Below the pieces are notes generated by a model. It saw only the letters and a list, made by a program, of their open reading frames with translations, ran no database searches and was not told the origin of the DNA. A stretch of 64,000 nt of DNA from Hydrogenoanaerobacterium saccharovorans (GTDB lineage: Bacteria > Bacillota > Clostridia > Oscillospirales > Ruminococcaceae), in assembly GCF_003814745.1 (NCBI RefSeq), contig NZ_RKRD01000003.1, positions 186,001 to 250,000 on the forward strand, given 5' to 3'. Position 1 is the first letter of the stretch. Each line of letters opens with the position of its first letter. Positions 1 to 7,763 of this stretch are shown in pieces. Position numbers and translations under genes: made by a program.

Positions 1-1532
1 TAAAATCCATGCTTGAAAAACCGCTGACTGATTATCCTTTGGAGGAACAATACGAGGATATTGACAAAATGCGCGGGTATCTCAGTTCGTTTCGCAACGT
101 AGAAGATATCTACAACGTGTGCCTGTATGTGCGCGATGAAGTGGCGCATGCCGATGTAGACGGCGACATTGCGTCCTTCTCAAGTGCGCGCAACACACAA
201 TGGTACCGCCAGTTGCCGGGTGCAGACGGCAATGTTTTTATGGTGCCACCCGAATATTATCAGCCGCGCGTAGGCGAAACAAATAAACAAAACGTTCTGT
301 CTGTAGTACGCCGTATATCGGGTACCGATAACTACCTCGACACCATCGGTTATCTTCGCATCGATTTTTTAGAATCCAAAATCAAAAATATTTTATCCAA
401 TGCAAATTCAATCGACGGCAGCTTTACGTATATACAAAACAGAGATTATCGCATTGTAATTACAACAGAAGATGAAATGATTGAAAAATACCGCATCAGT
501 ATGTCGCTGATGGACAGTATCTCAAAAGCAAATGACTGGACCGTAACCAACTTGTCAGGCGAAAAAGTATATGTTCGCTCGCAAAAGATTGACAGAACCG
601 ACTGGACCGTGATTACGGTGATACCTGCCGCATACGTGTTCCGTGAGATTATAGAGATTAACAACTTTATGACGGTGTTTTTATCGGTGATTGCGGTGAT
701 TGCGGTGGCGCTTTCTATTTTTATAGCGGTGAATATTGCAAAACGTTTGCACCATTTGTCGCAGAAAATGACTATGGTGACGGAAAACGTGTTTGAAGAA
801 TATACCGATGAAAAAGACAGTAAAGATGAAATCGGTGAGCTTGCCGAAAGCTACAATTACATGGTGGGGCGCATTTCTAAAATGGCAAAGGAACAGTACC
901 AATCCGGCCAGGAGCTGAAAACTGCCGAACTCAAGGCACTTCAGGCGCAAATTAACCCTCATTTTCTGTACAATACACTGGATATGATTAATTGGATGTC
1001 ATACGAAGACAAAGGCGCGGAAATTCGCAAAATTATTAAGGCGCTGTCAACCTTTTATAAACTCAGCCTCAGCAAGGGCAACAGTGTTATTTCTATTCGA
1101 GATGAACTTTACCATGTATCACTGTATATGAGCATACAGAATTATCGCCTGCAAAACGCAATCGATTTTACTATCGAATGCCCCGAATACCTCAAAGATT
1201 ACAGTATCCCTAAAATTACACTGCAACCAATTGTAGAAAATGCAATTTTGCATGGCATCCAAGGGCGCGAAAATAAAAGGGGTTCCATATCTATTTCGGT
1301 TACAGAGCAGGATGAATATATCTATATTTACACACATGATGACGGTGTGGGTATCCCTGCAGACCGTTTGGATGCCATTCTTGACCACGAAAGCACAAAA
1401 GGTTTTGGGCTGAAAAACATCAATACCCGTATGATGCTGTCGTTTAACTACCTCAGCGGAATTTCTATCGAGAGCGAAGTAGGGGTTGGCACCACGGTAA
1501 TTGTTAAGATCCTGAAAAAAATTCAGGAATAA
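1..1532 (+). CDS. YesM-type sensor histidine kinase, 5' end cut by the window edge
   Basis: Membrane histidine kinase of the YesM/LytS class, which usually senses extracellular sugars and phosphorylates a YesN-type regulator. The frame is open to the window start, and the first in-frame ATG at 9 gives 507 residues with no N-terminal membrane helix, so the real start lies upstream. Visible parts are an extracellular sensing region (residues 1-215), one membrane helix (about 218-243), a HAMP linker, the His_kinase motif QINPHFLYN (about 312-320, phospho-acceptor His about 318) and an ATPase N-box PIVENAILHG near 407. No cognate response regulator is visible; it probably lies upstream, outside the window. 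Confidence 0.9.
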   Translation, partial: KSMLEKPLTDYPLEEQYEDIDKMRGYLSSFRNVEDIYNVCLYVRDEVAHADVDGDIASFSSARNTQWYRQLPGADGNVFMVPPEYYQPRVGETNKQNVLSVVRRISGTDNYLDTIGYLRIDFLESKIKNILSNANSIDGSFTYIQNRDYRIVITTEDEMIEKYRISMSLMDSISKANDWTVTNLSGEKVYVRSQKIDRTDWTVITVIPAAYVFREIIEINNFMTVFLSVIAVIAVALSIFIAVNIAKRLHHLSQKMTMVTENVFEEYTDEKDSKDEIGELAESYNYMVGRISKMAKEQYQSGQELKTAELKALQAQINPHFLYNTLDMINWMSYEDKGAEIRKIIKALSTFYKLSLSKGNSVISIRDELYHVSLYMSIQNYRLQNAIDFTIECPEYLKDYSIPKITLQPIVENAILHGIQGRENKRGSISISVTEQDEYIYIYTHDDGVGIPADRLDAILDHESTKGFGLKNINTRMMLSFNYLSGISIESEVGVGTTVIVKILKKIQE

Positions 1533-1594
1533 ACCTGTAAAGCGAGTAGAGCGGTGTATTCGTAACAAACTAAAGGCATCGATACGGGTTTGAG

Positions 1595-1864
1595 GTGAGA
1601 ACAATCAAACAAGAATTTATAGCGGTCATTAAAAAAGTACCGGATATCGATGGTGCCTATGTGGAAATACCATTTGATGTAAAAGCGGTGTTCGGCAAAG
1701 GCAGAGTTAAGGTACATGCTACCATTGATGGCGAGCCTTATGACGGCAGCCTTGTCCGTATGGGAACACCCTGCCATATTATCGGTATCCGCAAGGATAT
1801 TCGGGCAAAAATAGGTAAGCAGGCTGGCGATACCGTACACGTAACGGTGGAAGAACGAGAGTAA
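1595..1864 (+). CDS. DUF1905 domain protein
   Basis: An 89-residue protein matching the small beta-barrel DUF1905 family as I recall it, with the typical features I-x-VP-x-DGAYVEIPFDV near the N-terminus and a C-terminal GDTVHVTVEER strand. The biochemical role of the family is not known to me. The start is a GTG 62 nt after the histidine kinase stop; no strong ribosome site is seen, so an alternative start is possible. It is co-oriented with the kinase, and I see no terminator between them. DUF1905 is often paired with a YdeI/OmpD-associated domain, but none is fused here. Confidence 0.75.
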   Translation: MRTIKQEFIAVIKKVPDIDGAYVEIPFDVKAVFGKGRVKVHATIDGEPYDGSLVRMGTPCHIIGIRKDIRAKIGKQAGDTVHVTVEERE

Positions 1865-2008
1865 GGTTTAATAAACGCAGATTCTTTTCAATAATATATG
1901 TAAATAAATTGTTAATTTTAAGCTTTTTTGTAGTTATTGCAACCTTGGATTTGTGGTATAAGTATGCGCGCATATTTTACTAAATTATTTTAAAGGAAGT
2001 ATAAAACT

Positions 2009-2253
2009 ATGAAAAGAGTATTAGCAAGTATACTGGCACTATGCTTAAGCATTGGTATGTCCAGTCTAGTATACGCAACAGAGTGTATGGATTCAAGTAA
2101 CCCAACACTACCCAAGGTATGAGCGGCAGCCCGTGTTATGATACTGATACAGGTAAAGTAATTGGAATTTTAACTATGGGTGATAATACAATGACTAAAT
2201 TTATGCAAATAAACACATGGTTATACAACGCTTTTAATGGAGAACTTAAATGA
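2009..2253 (+). pseudogene. Remnant of a secreted trypsin-like serine protease
   Basis: A start ATG at 2009 behind an AAGGAAG ribosome site opens a 37-codon frame that begins with a clear signal peptide (MKRVLASILALCLSIGMSS, cleavage near VYA) and stops at TGA 2120-2122. In another frame, starting at 2116, the sequence continues as GMSGSPCYDTDTGKVIGIL and runs to TGA 2251-2253. This is the GxSGSP active-site serine block and following strand of trypsin/glutamyl-endopeptidase-like proteases. The His and Asp parts of the triad are missing, so a large internal deletion with a frame change is the simplest reading. The last codons overlap the next start as ATGA, showing the ancestral gene was translationally coupled to it. 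Confidence 0.7.
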
Positions 2254-2855
2254 AGAAAAAATATAAGTTATTATGTGTATTTATAATTACTATAAGTAGT
2301 ATAGCAATTTGTGTTTGGTACTTTTTTGTTCCGTACTGTGTTACTTTTGTGGTTCAAAATAATTCTCAGCCGTTTAGCAACCATCCAGTATACCGTGTTT
2401 ATTACAAAAATGATTTACAACGTAAATCTACTTATAAAATTGGTGATACCAATGCAGAGGGTGTAGTCCATTGGCAAAAGGTAAAAAGCGGAACATACCC
2501 CGTTCGCTTTTTCGATACCATTTATAATATTAAAATTCCGCGTTCATGGAGTAAAAACATAAAAATACCAATAAATTATAAGCAAGATAGTTACACAGTC
2601 ACTATACAAGTGGTAAATAAACAAGATAAGTCATGTGCAAATATGCCCATTTTATGTGATAAATTAGGTGTGGAAGAATGTGACCTTATAGGCTATGTTA
2701 TGGATGAGTTTACCGATAAAAACGGCAAATATATTTGGCACACAACCGCAGGAGGGCATATGATTATACTTGATAATTATAAATACGAACAAGAATTTAT
2801 TTTAAAACCTAGCAGTAATAAAAAAATTAATTTAAATATAACATATGATAAGTAA
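2250..2855 (+). CDS. Membrane-anchored protein of unknown function, two beta-domains
   Basis: I do not recognise the family. The 201-residue protein starts with a lysine-rich tip and one hydrophobic helix (about 6-29, an uncleaved anchor or signal). Two extracellular segments with a beta-sandwich look follow (about 33-105 and 112-195); each has a central GD/TDKNG turn followed by an aromatic-rich strand, as in carboxypeptidase-regulatory-like or SpaA-like folds. The gene is very AT-rich compared with its surroundings. Its ATG overlaps the stop of the trypsin-like remnant, and its stop is one base from the end of the convergent sigma factor gene. The surface location is inferred from the anchor. 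Confidence 0.6.
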   Translation: MKKKYKLLCVFIITISSIAICVWYFFVPYCVTFVVQNNSQPFSNHPVYRVYYKNDLQRKSTYKIGDTNAEGVVHWQKVKSGTYPVRFFDTIYNIKIPRSWSKNIKIPINYKQDSYTVTIQVVNKQDKSCANMPILCDKLGVEECDLIGYVMDEFTDKNGKYIWHTTAGGHMIILDNYKYEQEFILKPSSNKKINLNITYDK

Positions 2856-2856
2856 T

Positions 2857-3368
2857 TTATTTATTATATATAATTTTATATAAGCACTTTTTACCTCTGT
2901 ATAGTCGCATCTTAACAGTTTTTAATTTTATATTAAGTATAAATGCGATTTCTTCGTCTGCATATCCAATTATATATTTATATGTAAGTGTAATCCTATA
3001 AATAGGTTTTAATTTTTTTATATATTCAAATAAAGTTTTATAATCAACATAATTAGTAATACTATTTCCTAAATAATTATTTTTAAATGTAGATTCATTT
3101 ATATTGCTTAATGGAATTGTATTATATTTATTTTCTTTTTTATTAAATTTATAGCTTGGTTTTTTAACATTTTAACTAAATAATTTTTGATATCACTTGA
3201 AGTAAAACTAATAAATTTATCTTTTTTTAAGTTTATTAAATTTAGAAAAACATTTTGTATACAGTCATCAATATAATTATTAAAATTTCCCGTCAAAATT
3301 GTTTTAGCGTAATTTTCCAACAAAAAATAATACTTATGATATAATTGCGTAATAGTATAATTATCCAT
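2857..3368 (-). CDS. ECF-type sigma factor in two frames (frameshift or programmed -1 slip)
   Basis: From the ATG at 3368 (ribosome site AGGTG five bases before it) the first frame encodes 86 residues: a sigma-70 region 2 with YIDDCIQNVFLNLI and an RNA-polymerase/-10 binding helix NYLVKMLKNQAINLIKK. It stops at 3108-3110. The -1 frame from 3135 continues for about 92 residues as ENKYNTIPLSN and ends in a textbook region 4 helix-turn-helix (GYADEEIAFILNIKLKTVKM, then RLYRGKK), stopping at 2857-2859. The frames join at codons ATA AAA AAG (3143-3135). This is the in-frame A AAA AAG heptamer used for -1 slippage in E. coli dnaX. A homopolymer deletion (A7 to A6) or sequencing error would look the same. 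There is no frame-fusing promoter or structure I can point to. Confidence 0.7.
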
Positions 3369-3441
3369 ATCCTCACCTAAGCTGATTATACCATAAAATA
3401 AAAATATTGTCTAAATATAGAAAAATAGGAGAAATTTAATT

Positions 3442-3645
3442 TTGAATGGACAAACAAGAAGCAATATAAAAATAGGTGCACTGGTGGACATCGTCCTTAA
3501 AAAAGACCAGCCAACAGGCAAATTAACGCGCGGACATGTTAAACGTATTTTAACCAAAAGCCCCAACCACCCTCACGGTATTAAAGTAATGCTGACTGAA
3601 GAAGATATGGTGGGCAGAGTGCAGGGAATTATTGAAGAAAGTTGA
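3442..3645 (+). CDS. ywbE: YwbE family small protein (DUF2196)
   Basis: A 67-residue basic protein with the family hallmarks: an N-terminal RSNIKIG, then the VDIVLKKDQPTGKLTRGHV core, the LTKSPNHPHGIKVML loop and a closing GRVQGIIEE. YwbE-like proteins are conserved across bacteria; their function is not established to my knowledge, and the short basic fold suggests RNA or ribosome contact (inference). The start is TTG, supported by an AGGAG ribosome site nine bases upstream. It is a single gene closed by a bidirectional terminator shared with the convergent aminotransferase. Confidence 0.85.
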   Translation: MNGQTRSNIKIGALVDIVLKKDQPTGKLTRGHVKRILTKSPNHPHGIKVMLTEEDMVGRVQGIIEES

Positions 3646-3661
3646 CAAAGTCTAGTCATGT

Positions 3662-3692
3662 AAAAAAGGAGCCGACAATCGGCTCCTTTTTT
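3662..3692. terminator. Bidirectional rho-independent terminator
   Basis: A 14-bp perfect stem (3662-3675 with 3679-3692) closes on a CAA loop, with A-run and T-run on the two sides. It serves ywbE on the plus strand and the MalY-like gene on the minus strand. Confidence 0.9.
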
Positions 3693-3698
3693 ATGTTA

Positions 3699-4883
3699 TC
3701 AATCTTTCAAATCCTTAACAGCGCGTTCCAGTTGTTCAAACGCTTTTTGCAATGTTGCGCGGGGGCAGGCAATGTTAACGCGCTCGAACCCTTCGCCGTC
3801 TTTGCCAAACATCACGCCGCTGTCCAGCCAAAGCTTTGCTTTGGTTACAATCAAATGTTCACGCTGTTCTTCCGTTAAGCCCAGTTGGGTAAAATCCAAC
3901 CAAACCAAGTAGGTACCCTGCGGCTCTACCAAACGTATTTGGGGCAAACGCTGCTTTACAAAATCGCGCACAAACGCAAGATTGCCTGCTAAGTATTTTT
4001 TTAACTCATCCAGCCACTCGGCGCCGTGTTCGTAGGCAGCCTGGCAAGCAATAAGCCCCAGTGTATTCAGCTCGCTGTAGCCGCTTTTGTTCATTTCAGC
4101 TTGAAATTTTTTTCTGATATCGGGGTTGGCGATAAATATGTTAGACACCTGTAAGCCTGCAAGGTTAAAGGTTTTGCTGGGGGCGGTACAGGTGATGGTA
4201 TTTTGCAAATACTCGGGTTTTAAGCTTGCAAAAATCAAATGCCGATTTCCCTCATAAACAAAATCAGCATGGATTTCATCCGAAACGACCACAACATTGT
4301 GCTTTAAGCAGATGTCGCCTAATGTTATCAGTTCATCCTTTGTCCAAACTCTGCCTACGGGGTTGTGCGGGCTGCACAGGATAAACATCTTGACATTATT
4401 TTCAACAATTTTAGTCTCAAAATCATGAAAGTCAATCTGATAAGAACCGCCCTTGTAAACAAGAGGGCTGTTAATCAGTTTGCGGTTGTTTTTAACTACC
4501 ATCTGGTGAAACGGGTAGTAAACGGGCTGTTGGATTATAACCGAATCCCCTTCGTTGGTGAGTGAGCGTATTGCCATTGCAATGGCATACACCACCCCCG
4601 GGGTTTTAACCAGCCAATCGGGTTGTATATTCCAATCAAAACGCGATGCAAACCAGTTTTGCAATGCATCAAAATAGCTTTGCTTGGTATCGGAATAACC
4701 AAATATGCCGTGCTGTACCGCTTTTTCAAGTGCCTCCAATACCTTTGCCGGTGCCTTTAAATCCATATCTGCAACCCACAGCGGCAGCACATCTGCCGGC
4801 TTACCGCGTTCTGCGGCAAAATCATATTTCAGCGAGTTCGTATTTGTACGGTCAATTATTTCATCAAAGTTAAAAGTGCTCAT
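3699..4883 (-). CDS. patB: MalY/PatB-type cystathionine beta-lyase (PLP aminotransferase fold)
   Basis: A fold-type I PLP enzyme of 394 residues, the usual length for MalY/PatB. This family splits cystathionine (and cysteine S-conjugates) into homocysteine, pyruvate and ammonia in methionine synthesis. Visible motifs are LWVADMDLKAP (about 35-45), CSPHNPVGRVW (170-180), the cofactor aspartate in SDEIH (201-205) and the Schiff-base lysine in SKTFNLAGLQ (Lys237). It lies 10 nt downstream of the gamma-synthase-like gene on the same strand, so the two form a complete transsulfuration pair from activated homoserine to homocysteine. A malT-regulon role as in E. coli MalY is unlikely in this context. 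Confidence 0.85.
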   Translation of the reverse strand: MSTFNFDEIIDRTNTNSLKYDFAAERGKPADVLPLWVADMDLKAPAKVLEALEKAVQHGIFGYSDTKQSYFDALQNWFASRFDWNIQPDWLVKTPGVVYAIAMAIRSLTNEGDSVIIQQPVYYPFHQMVVKNNRKLINSPLVYKGGSYQIDFHDFETKIVENNVKMFILCSPHNPVGRVWTKDELITLGDICLKHNVVVVSDEIHADFVYEGNRHLIFASLKPEYLQNTITCTAPSKTFNLAGLQVSNIFIANPDIRKKFQAEMNKSGYSELNTLGLIACQAAYEHGAEWLDELKKYLAGNLAFVRDFVKQRLPQIRLVEPQGTYLVWLDFTQLGLTEEQREHLIVTKAKLWLDSGVMFGKDGEGFERVNIACPRATLQKAFEQLERAVKDLKD

Positions 4884-4893
4884 TTTTTGTCTC

Positions 4894-6027
4894 CTATCGT
4901 AATGCTTGTTCTAAATCTGCTATGATATCGTCCGATGCTTCTAAACCTACGGAAAGGCGAAGCAATCGTTCGTTGATGCCTTTTGCCTCACGCTCAGATG
5001 CGGGAATATCGGCATGGGTTTGCAGCATGGGGTAGGTGATGAGAGTCTCCACACCGCCGAGGCTTTCTGCAAATAAAATCAGCTTCACACGTTCCAGCAC
5101 TTGGTGTGCAGTTTGCTCACTGTCTGTTTCAAAAGAAATCATTGAGCCGAACCCACGTGCTTGCCGTTTTGAAATCTCATATCCGTGGTGTGTAGGCAGC
5201 CCTGCATAATAAACTGCCTTAATTTTGGGGTGCTGCGCAAGCCAACCTGCCAGCTTGAGGGCATTTTCTTGTTGGCGCTCCATGCGGATGGAGAGTGTTT
5301 TTATGCCTCGGATAAGCAAATAACTGTCAAAGGGCGAAAGGCATGCCCCTACCGTTTTAAAAATAAAGCGCAGCTTTTCTGAAAGCTCGTTGCTGGCTGT
5401 TACGGCAAAGCCCGCAAGGGTGTCGTTGTGCCCACCCAGATATTTGGTACCGCTGTGCATCACGATGTCCGCGCCCAAGTCGATGGGGTTTTGAAAATAG
5501 GGTGAGAGAAAAGTGTTGTCCACAATCAGCAAAAGCCGATGCGCCTTTGCGATTTTGGCAACCTCGGCAATGTCGGTTATCTGCATCATCGGGTTTGAGG
5601 GTGTTTCAATAAAAATTGCTTTGCTTTGGGGTTGAATGTTTTTTTCTATCAGCAAAAGATCGGTGGTGTTCACTGCAGTAAAGGTGAGCCCGTTCTTTTC
5701 GGATATATGGTGGAATAACCGGTGAGAACCGCCGTATAAATCATCGGATATAACAATGTGGTCTCCTGCCTCAAAAAGCTCCATAACTGCTGATATTGCC
5801 GCCATACCTGTGGAAAAAGCTATTGCGTCTGTCCCATGTTCTAAGGCGGCAACCACATTTTCTAATTGTTCTCTGGTAGGGTTTTGCAGCCGCGAGTAAT
5901 CGTAACCGGTGCTTTGCCCCACGCCTAAATGCGCAAAGGTTGCGGTTTGGTAAATGGGTACTGTAACACTGCCGGTATAATCGGTTTTGTGTGCACTGCC
6001 ATGCACACAAATGGTATTGATATCCAT
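4894..6027 (-). CDS. metB: Cystathionine gamma-synthase/lyase family PLP enzyme
   Basis: Member of the Cys/Met metabolism PLP family (377 residues). Motifs are YDYSRLQNPT (42-51, phosphate-contacting Tyr/Arg), a TGMAAISAVM helix near 73-82, the VDNTF aspartate (169-173) and the PLP lysine in HSGTKYLGGH (Lys195). These show the fold and catalysis but do not separate gamma-synthase (MetB/MetI) from gamma-lyase (MccB) or O-acetylhomoserine thiolyase. Pairing with a beta-lyase just downstream favours gamma-synthase, making cystathionine from cysteine and an acylated homoserine. The Rrf2 regulator gene ends 17 nt upstream, so the three genes form one operon. Confidence 0.85.
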   Translation of the reverse strand: MDINTICVHGSAHKTDYTGSVTVPIYQTATFAHLGVGQSTGYDYSRLQNPTREQLENVVAALEHGTDAIAFSTGMAAISAVMELFEAGDHIVISDDLYGGSHRLFHHISEKNGLTFTAVNTTDLLLIEKNIQPQSKAIFIETPSNPMMQITDIAEVAKIAKAHRLLLIVDNTFLSPYFQNPIDLGADIVMHSGTKYLGGHNDTLAGFAVTASNELSEKLRFIFKTVGACLSPFDSYLLIRGIKTLSIRMERQQENALKLAGWLAQHPKIKAVYYAGLPTHHGYEISKRQARGFGSMISFETDSEQTAHQVLERVKLILFAESLGGVETLITYPMLQTHADIPASEREAKGINERLLRLSVGLEASDDIIADLEQALR

Positions 6028-6044
6028 CCTATTCCCCCATTGTT

Positions 6045-6488
6045 TTATATATAAAACATATAATTGGTGTTTTTTTGGTGTTTTTCAGCCTCGTGTACAA
6101 GGGTATAAAGGCTGATTTTTTTTAAGTTTTCTTCAACAGCTTTGTCAAGCGGCTCAAAAGCAGATAATTGCATTGCGGCTTCTATATCGGGGGCATTTTC
6201 GCCCACGGTCTCATCCGCTTTTTCGAACAGAGAGATTTCGATTGCAGATAAAACATCGAATGCAGTTATCTGCATGGGCATTCGTGCAAGCTGATACCCG
6301 CCCTGTGCACCCTTGATCGAGGTGACAAGCCCTGCCCTTTTGAGCAATGAAAAAGTCTGCTCAAGATATACCTTTGATATGCCCAACTGCTCCGACATAT
6401 GAATGATGGTGATGGCTCCTTGCTCGGTGTACTTTGCCATATAAATCATCGCTGCCAACCCGTAGCGCCCTTTTGCAGATATTTTCAT
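6045..6488 (-). CDS. Rrf2 family transcriptional regulator (CymR-like)
   Basis: A winged-helix repressor of about 147 residues that starts MKISAKGRYGLAAMIYMAK, a typical Rrf2 opening, with the recognition helix in the ISKVYLEQTFSLLKRAGLV segment. It lacks the three-cysteine cluster of IscR, so it resembles CymR, the Firmicute regulator of cysteine and methionine sulfur metabolism. I place the start at 6488, not 6500, because GAGGG sits five bases before this ATG. It heads an operon with the two transsulfuration enzymes, which supports a sulfur-responsive role (inference). A good promoter lies just upstream. Confidence 0.85.
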   Translation of the reverse strand: MKISAKGRYGLAAMIYMAKYTEQGAITIIHMSEQLGISKVYLEQTFSLLKRAGLVTSIKGAQGGYQLARMPMQITAFDVLSAIEISLFEKADETVGENAPDIEAAMQLSAFEPLDKAVEENLKKISLYTLVHEAEKHQKNTNYMFYI

Positions 6489-6503
6489 GTAATCCCTCAT
6501 TTC

Positions 6504-6553
6504 ATACTAGTTGTATATGTTTTCATTTTAAAGATAAAATGCTCAAAAGTCAA
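6504..6553 (-). promoter_or_regulatory. Promoter and possible operator of the Rrf2-transsulfuration operon
   Basis: On the minus strand TTGACT (6553-6548) and TAAAAT (6530-6525) are 17 bp apart, a sigma-A type promoter. Just downstream, before the ribosome site, lies the short imperfect inverted repeat ATAC-AACTA-GTAT (6516-6504), placed where autorepression by the Rrf2 protein would act. The promoter is well supported; the operator is inference. Confidence 0.6.
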
Positions 6554-6572
6554 GCTGCTAAGGCGCATTTGC

Positions 6573-6613
6573 AAAAAAAGAGAGCAGTGCAATTGTTACA
6601 ACTGCACTGCTCT
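6573..6613 (-). terminator. Terminator of the ferredoxin gene
   Basis: An 11-bp stem AGAGCAGTGCA (6581-6591) with its complement at 6603-6613, with a small inner TTG/CAA pairing. On the minus strand it is followed by a U-run (A7 at 6573-6579 on the plus strand). It lies directly after the ferredoxin stop. Confidence 0.85.
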
Positions 6614-6625
6614 TGTGTCATACTG

Positions 6626-6817
6626 TTAATCTTCTACTGTAATAACCGATACCGGGCAACCTTCCTGCGCCTCTACTGCGCTGTCCTCTACTTCTTCAGG
6701 AACCTCTGCTACATAAACTTCTGCCAAACCGTCATCTGCCATTTGGAAGACCTCGGGACATGTGTCTGCACAAAGCCCGCAGCCAATGCAACCATCGCGA
6801 TCAATCATTGCCTTCAT
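6626..6817 (-). CDS. Single-cluster [4Fe-4S] ferredoxin
   Basis: A small acidic ferredoxin of 63 residues. CIGCGLCADTCP supplies three cluster cysteines (CxxCxxC with a later CP) and a distant GCPVSVI supplies the fourth, the layout of one-cluster Thermotoga/Desulfovibrio-type ferredoxins with a lost second cluster. It carries electrons in the cytoplasm. I chose the ATG at 6817 because AGGAG stands nine bases before it, while the ATG at 6826 directly abuts that ribosome site. It lies 58 nt downstream of the cupin gene on the same strand, and I see no terminator between, so co-transcription from the palindrome-bearing promoter is likely. Confidence 0.9.
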   Translation of the reverse strand: MKAMIDRDGCIGCGLCADTCPEVFQMADDGLAEVYVAEVPEEVEDSAVEAQEGCPVSVITVED

Positions 6818-6875
6818 TACAAGCATCTCCTATTCTATTGGTGAATTCAAACTATATTCTGAGCAGATTTTCATG

Positions 6876-7211
6876 CTAAAATACAACGGTCAACATAAAT
6901 TTCATACGTTCGGGCGCAAATACTGCATGCGGTACTTCTGAAGGCATGACAATGGTATTACCGGCTGTCAGCTCATAGTTAATGCCGCCAACAGTGATTT
7001 GAGCATTGCCGTCAATCACGTAAACCATTGCATCACCGTGAGAAGAATGGGTACTGATTTCTTCGCCTTTGTCAAACGCAAACAACGTAATGCTTACGTT
7101 GGGGTTTTGCACCAGCGTTTTACTCACAACCTGCCCATCTTGGTAGGTTACCAATTCCTCTAATTTTAGTGTTTTTGCAAATTCGATATTTTTCATAATG
7201 TGTTTTTCCAC
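6876..7211 (-). CDS. Cupin-domain protein
   Basis: A 111-residue single cupin. Cupin motif 1 is recognisable as FDKGEEISTHSSHGDAMVYVIDG (the metal-ligand His/His/Glu set is partly altered, with Asp in the acidic position), and motif 2 as NTIVMPSEVPHAVFA with its histidine. The substrate is unknown; small cupins of this kind are often metal-binding sensors or isomerases. The start is GTG at 7211, eight bases after GAGGG. The promoter carries a perfect 16-bp palindrome shared with hcp, suggesting a role in the same redox or nitrosative stress response (inference). Confidence 0.8.
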   Translation of the reverse strand: MEKHIMKNIEFAKTLKLEELVTYQDGQVVSKTLVQNPNVSITLFAFDKGEEISTHSSHGDAMVYVIDGNAQITVGGINYELTAGNTIVMPSEVPHAVFAPERMKFMLTVVF

Positions 7212-7246
7212 AATGTGTACCCTCGCTTTCTTTTGTTGTTACCCGT

Positions 7247-7289
7247 AGTATAACGCAAAAACATCAAATTATATGTTGCATATGCAACA
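7247..7289 (-). promoter_or_regulatory. Cupin promoter with Crp/Fnr-type palindrome
   Basis: A perfect 16-bp palindrome TGTTGC-ATAT-GCAACA (7274-7289) is centred at 7281.5. The -10 box TATACT (7252-7247 on the minus strand) is centred 32 bp downstream, putting the site at about -41.5 from the expected transcription start. No good -35 box is present, as expected for a class II activated promoter. The hcp promoter has the same spacing and half-sites. Confidence 0.7.
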
Positions 7290-7364
7290 AAAATTCCATA
7301 TGTATGCCAATCTTTTGAGAATAAAATGCGATGTAAACAGGAACACTATTTTTGAGGTGATTTG

Positions 7365-7604
7365 ATGTCAAAAGAAAGTGCATATTTTAGTTTAAATGAT
7401 GTTAGAGGAAAACGCGATGTTGCAGAATTAAAACGTGAACTGGATGCATTTCCGGGTGTTATTTCTGTAAGCGTAAACGCAAATGAAAATGAGTTGGCGG
7501 TGGACTATGACAATACCGGTGTAAATCAAGAGCAGCTTGCAAACCGCCTAATTAAACTTGGATACGAAATTCGTGCCGATAAAACAGAAAAGCATATTAT
7601 GTAG
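7365..7604 (+). CDS. HMA-like (heavy-metal-associated fold) small protein without CxxC
   Basis: A 79-residue protein with the beta-alpha-beta-beta-alpha-beta pattern of HMA/CopZ domains: VAELKRELDAFPGVISVSVNANENELAVDYDN followed by a helix and GYEIRAD. The first loop lacks the metal-binding CxxC pair (SLNDVRGKRD instead), so classic copper binding is unlikely. I start at ATG 7365 because GAGGTG lies five to six bases before it; a TTG three bases upstream is less likely. It diverges from the cupin gene and is followed by two very small genes in the same direction. Confidence 0.65.
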   Translation: MSKESAYFSLNDVRGKRDVAELKRELDAFPGVISVSVNANENELAVDYDNTGVNQEQLANRLIKLGYEIRADKTEKHIM

Positions 7605-7616
7605 GAGGTGCTTTCT

Positions 7617-7751
7617 ATGCCAAAGGACAGCCAGCCCGATAACAAAAAAGCACGCAAAGAAAAGTGCAATGGGCAAACGCCTATTACACGCGAAAACCAA
7701 AATCAAAACAAAAATGCAAAAAAACAATCCAATAAAAATAACGATGTATAA
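7617..7751 (+). CDS. Very small hydrophilic protein, 44 aa
   Basis: ATG 7617 follows a perfect AGGAGGTG ribosome site at about eight bases and opens 44 codons. The peptide is almost wholly polar, rich in Asn, Gln and Lys (ENQNQNKNAKKQSNKNNDV at the end), with no membrane segment or recognisable domain. The strong ribosome site and 12-nt spacing from the preceding gene make it likely to be translated. Function unknown. Its composition resembles small spore-associated or stress peptides, but that is only a compositional remark. Confidence 0.55.
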   Translation: MPKDSQPDNKKARKEKCNGQTPITRENQNQNKNAKKQSNKNNDV

Positions 7752-7763
7752 GGGGGAAATAGC

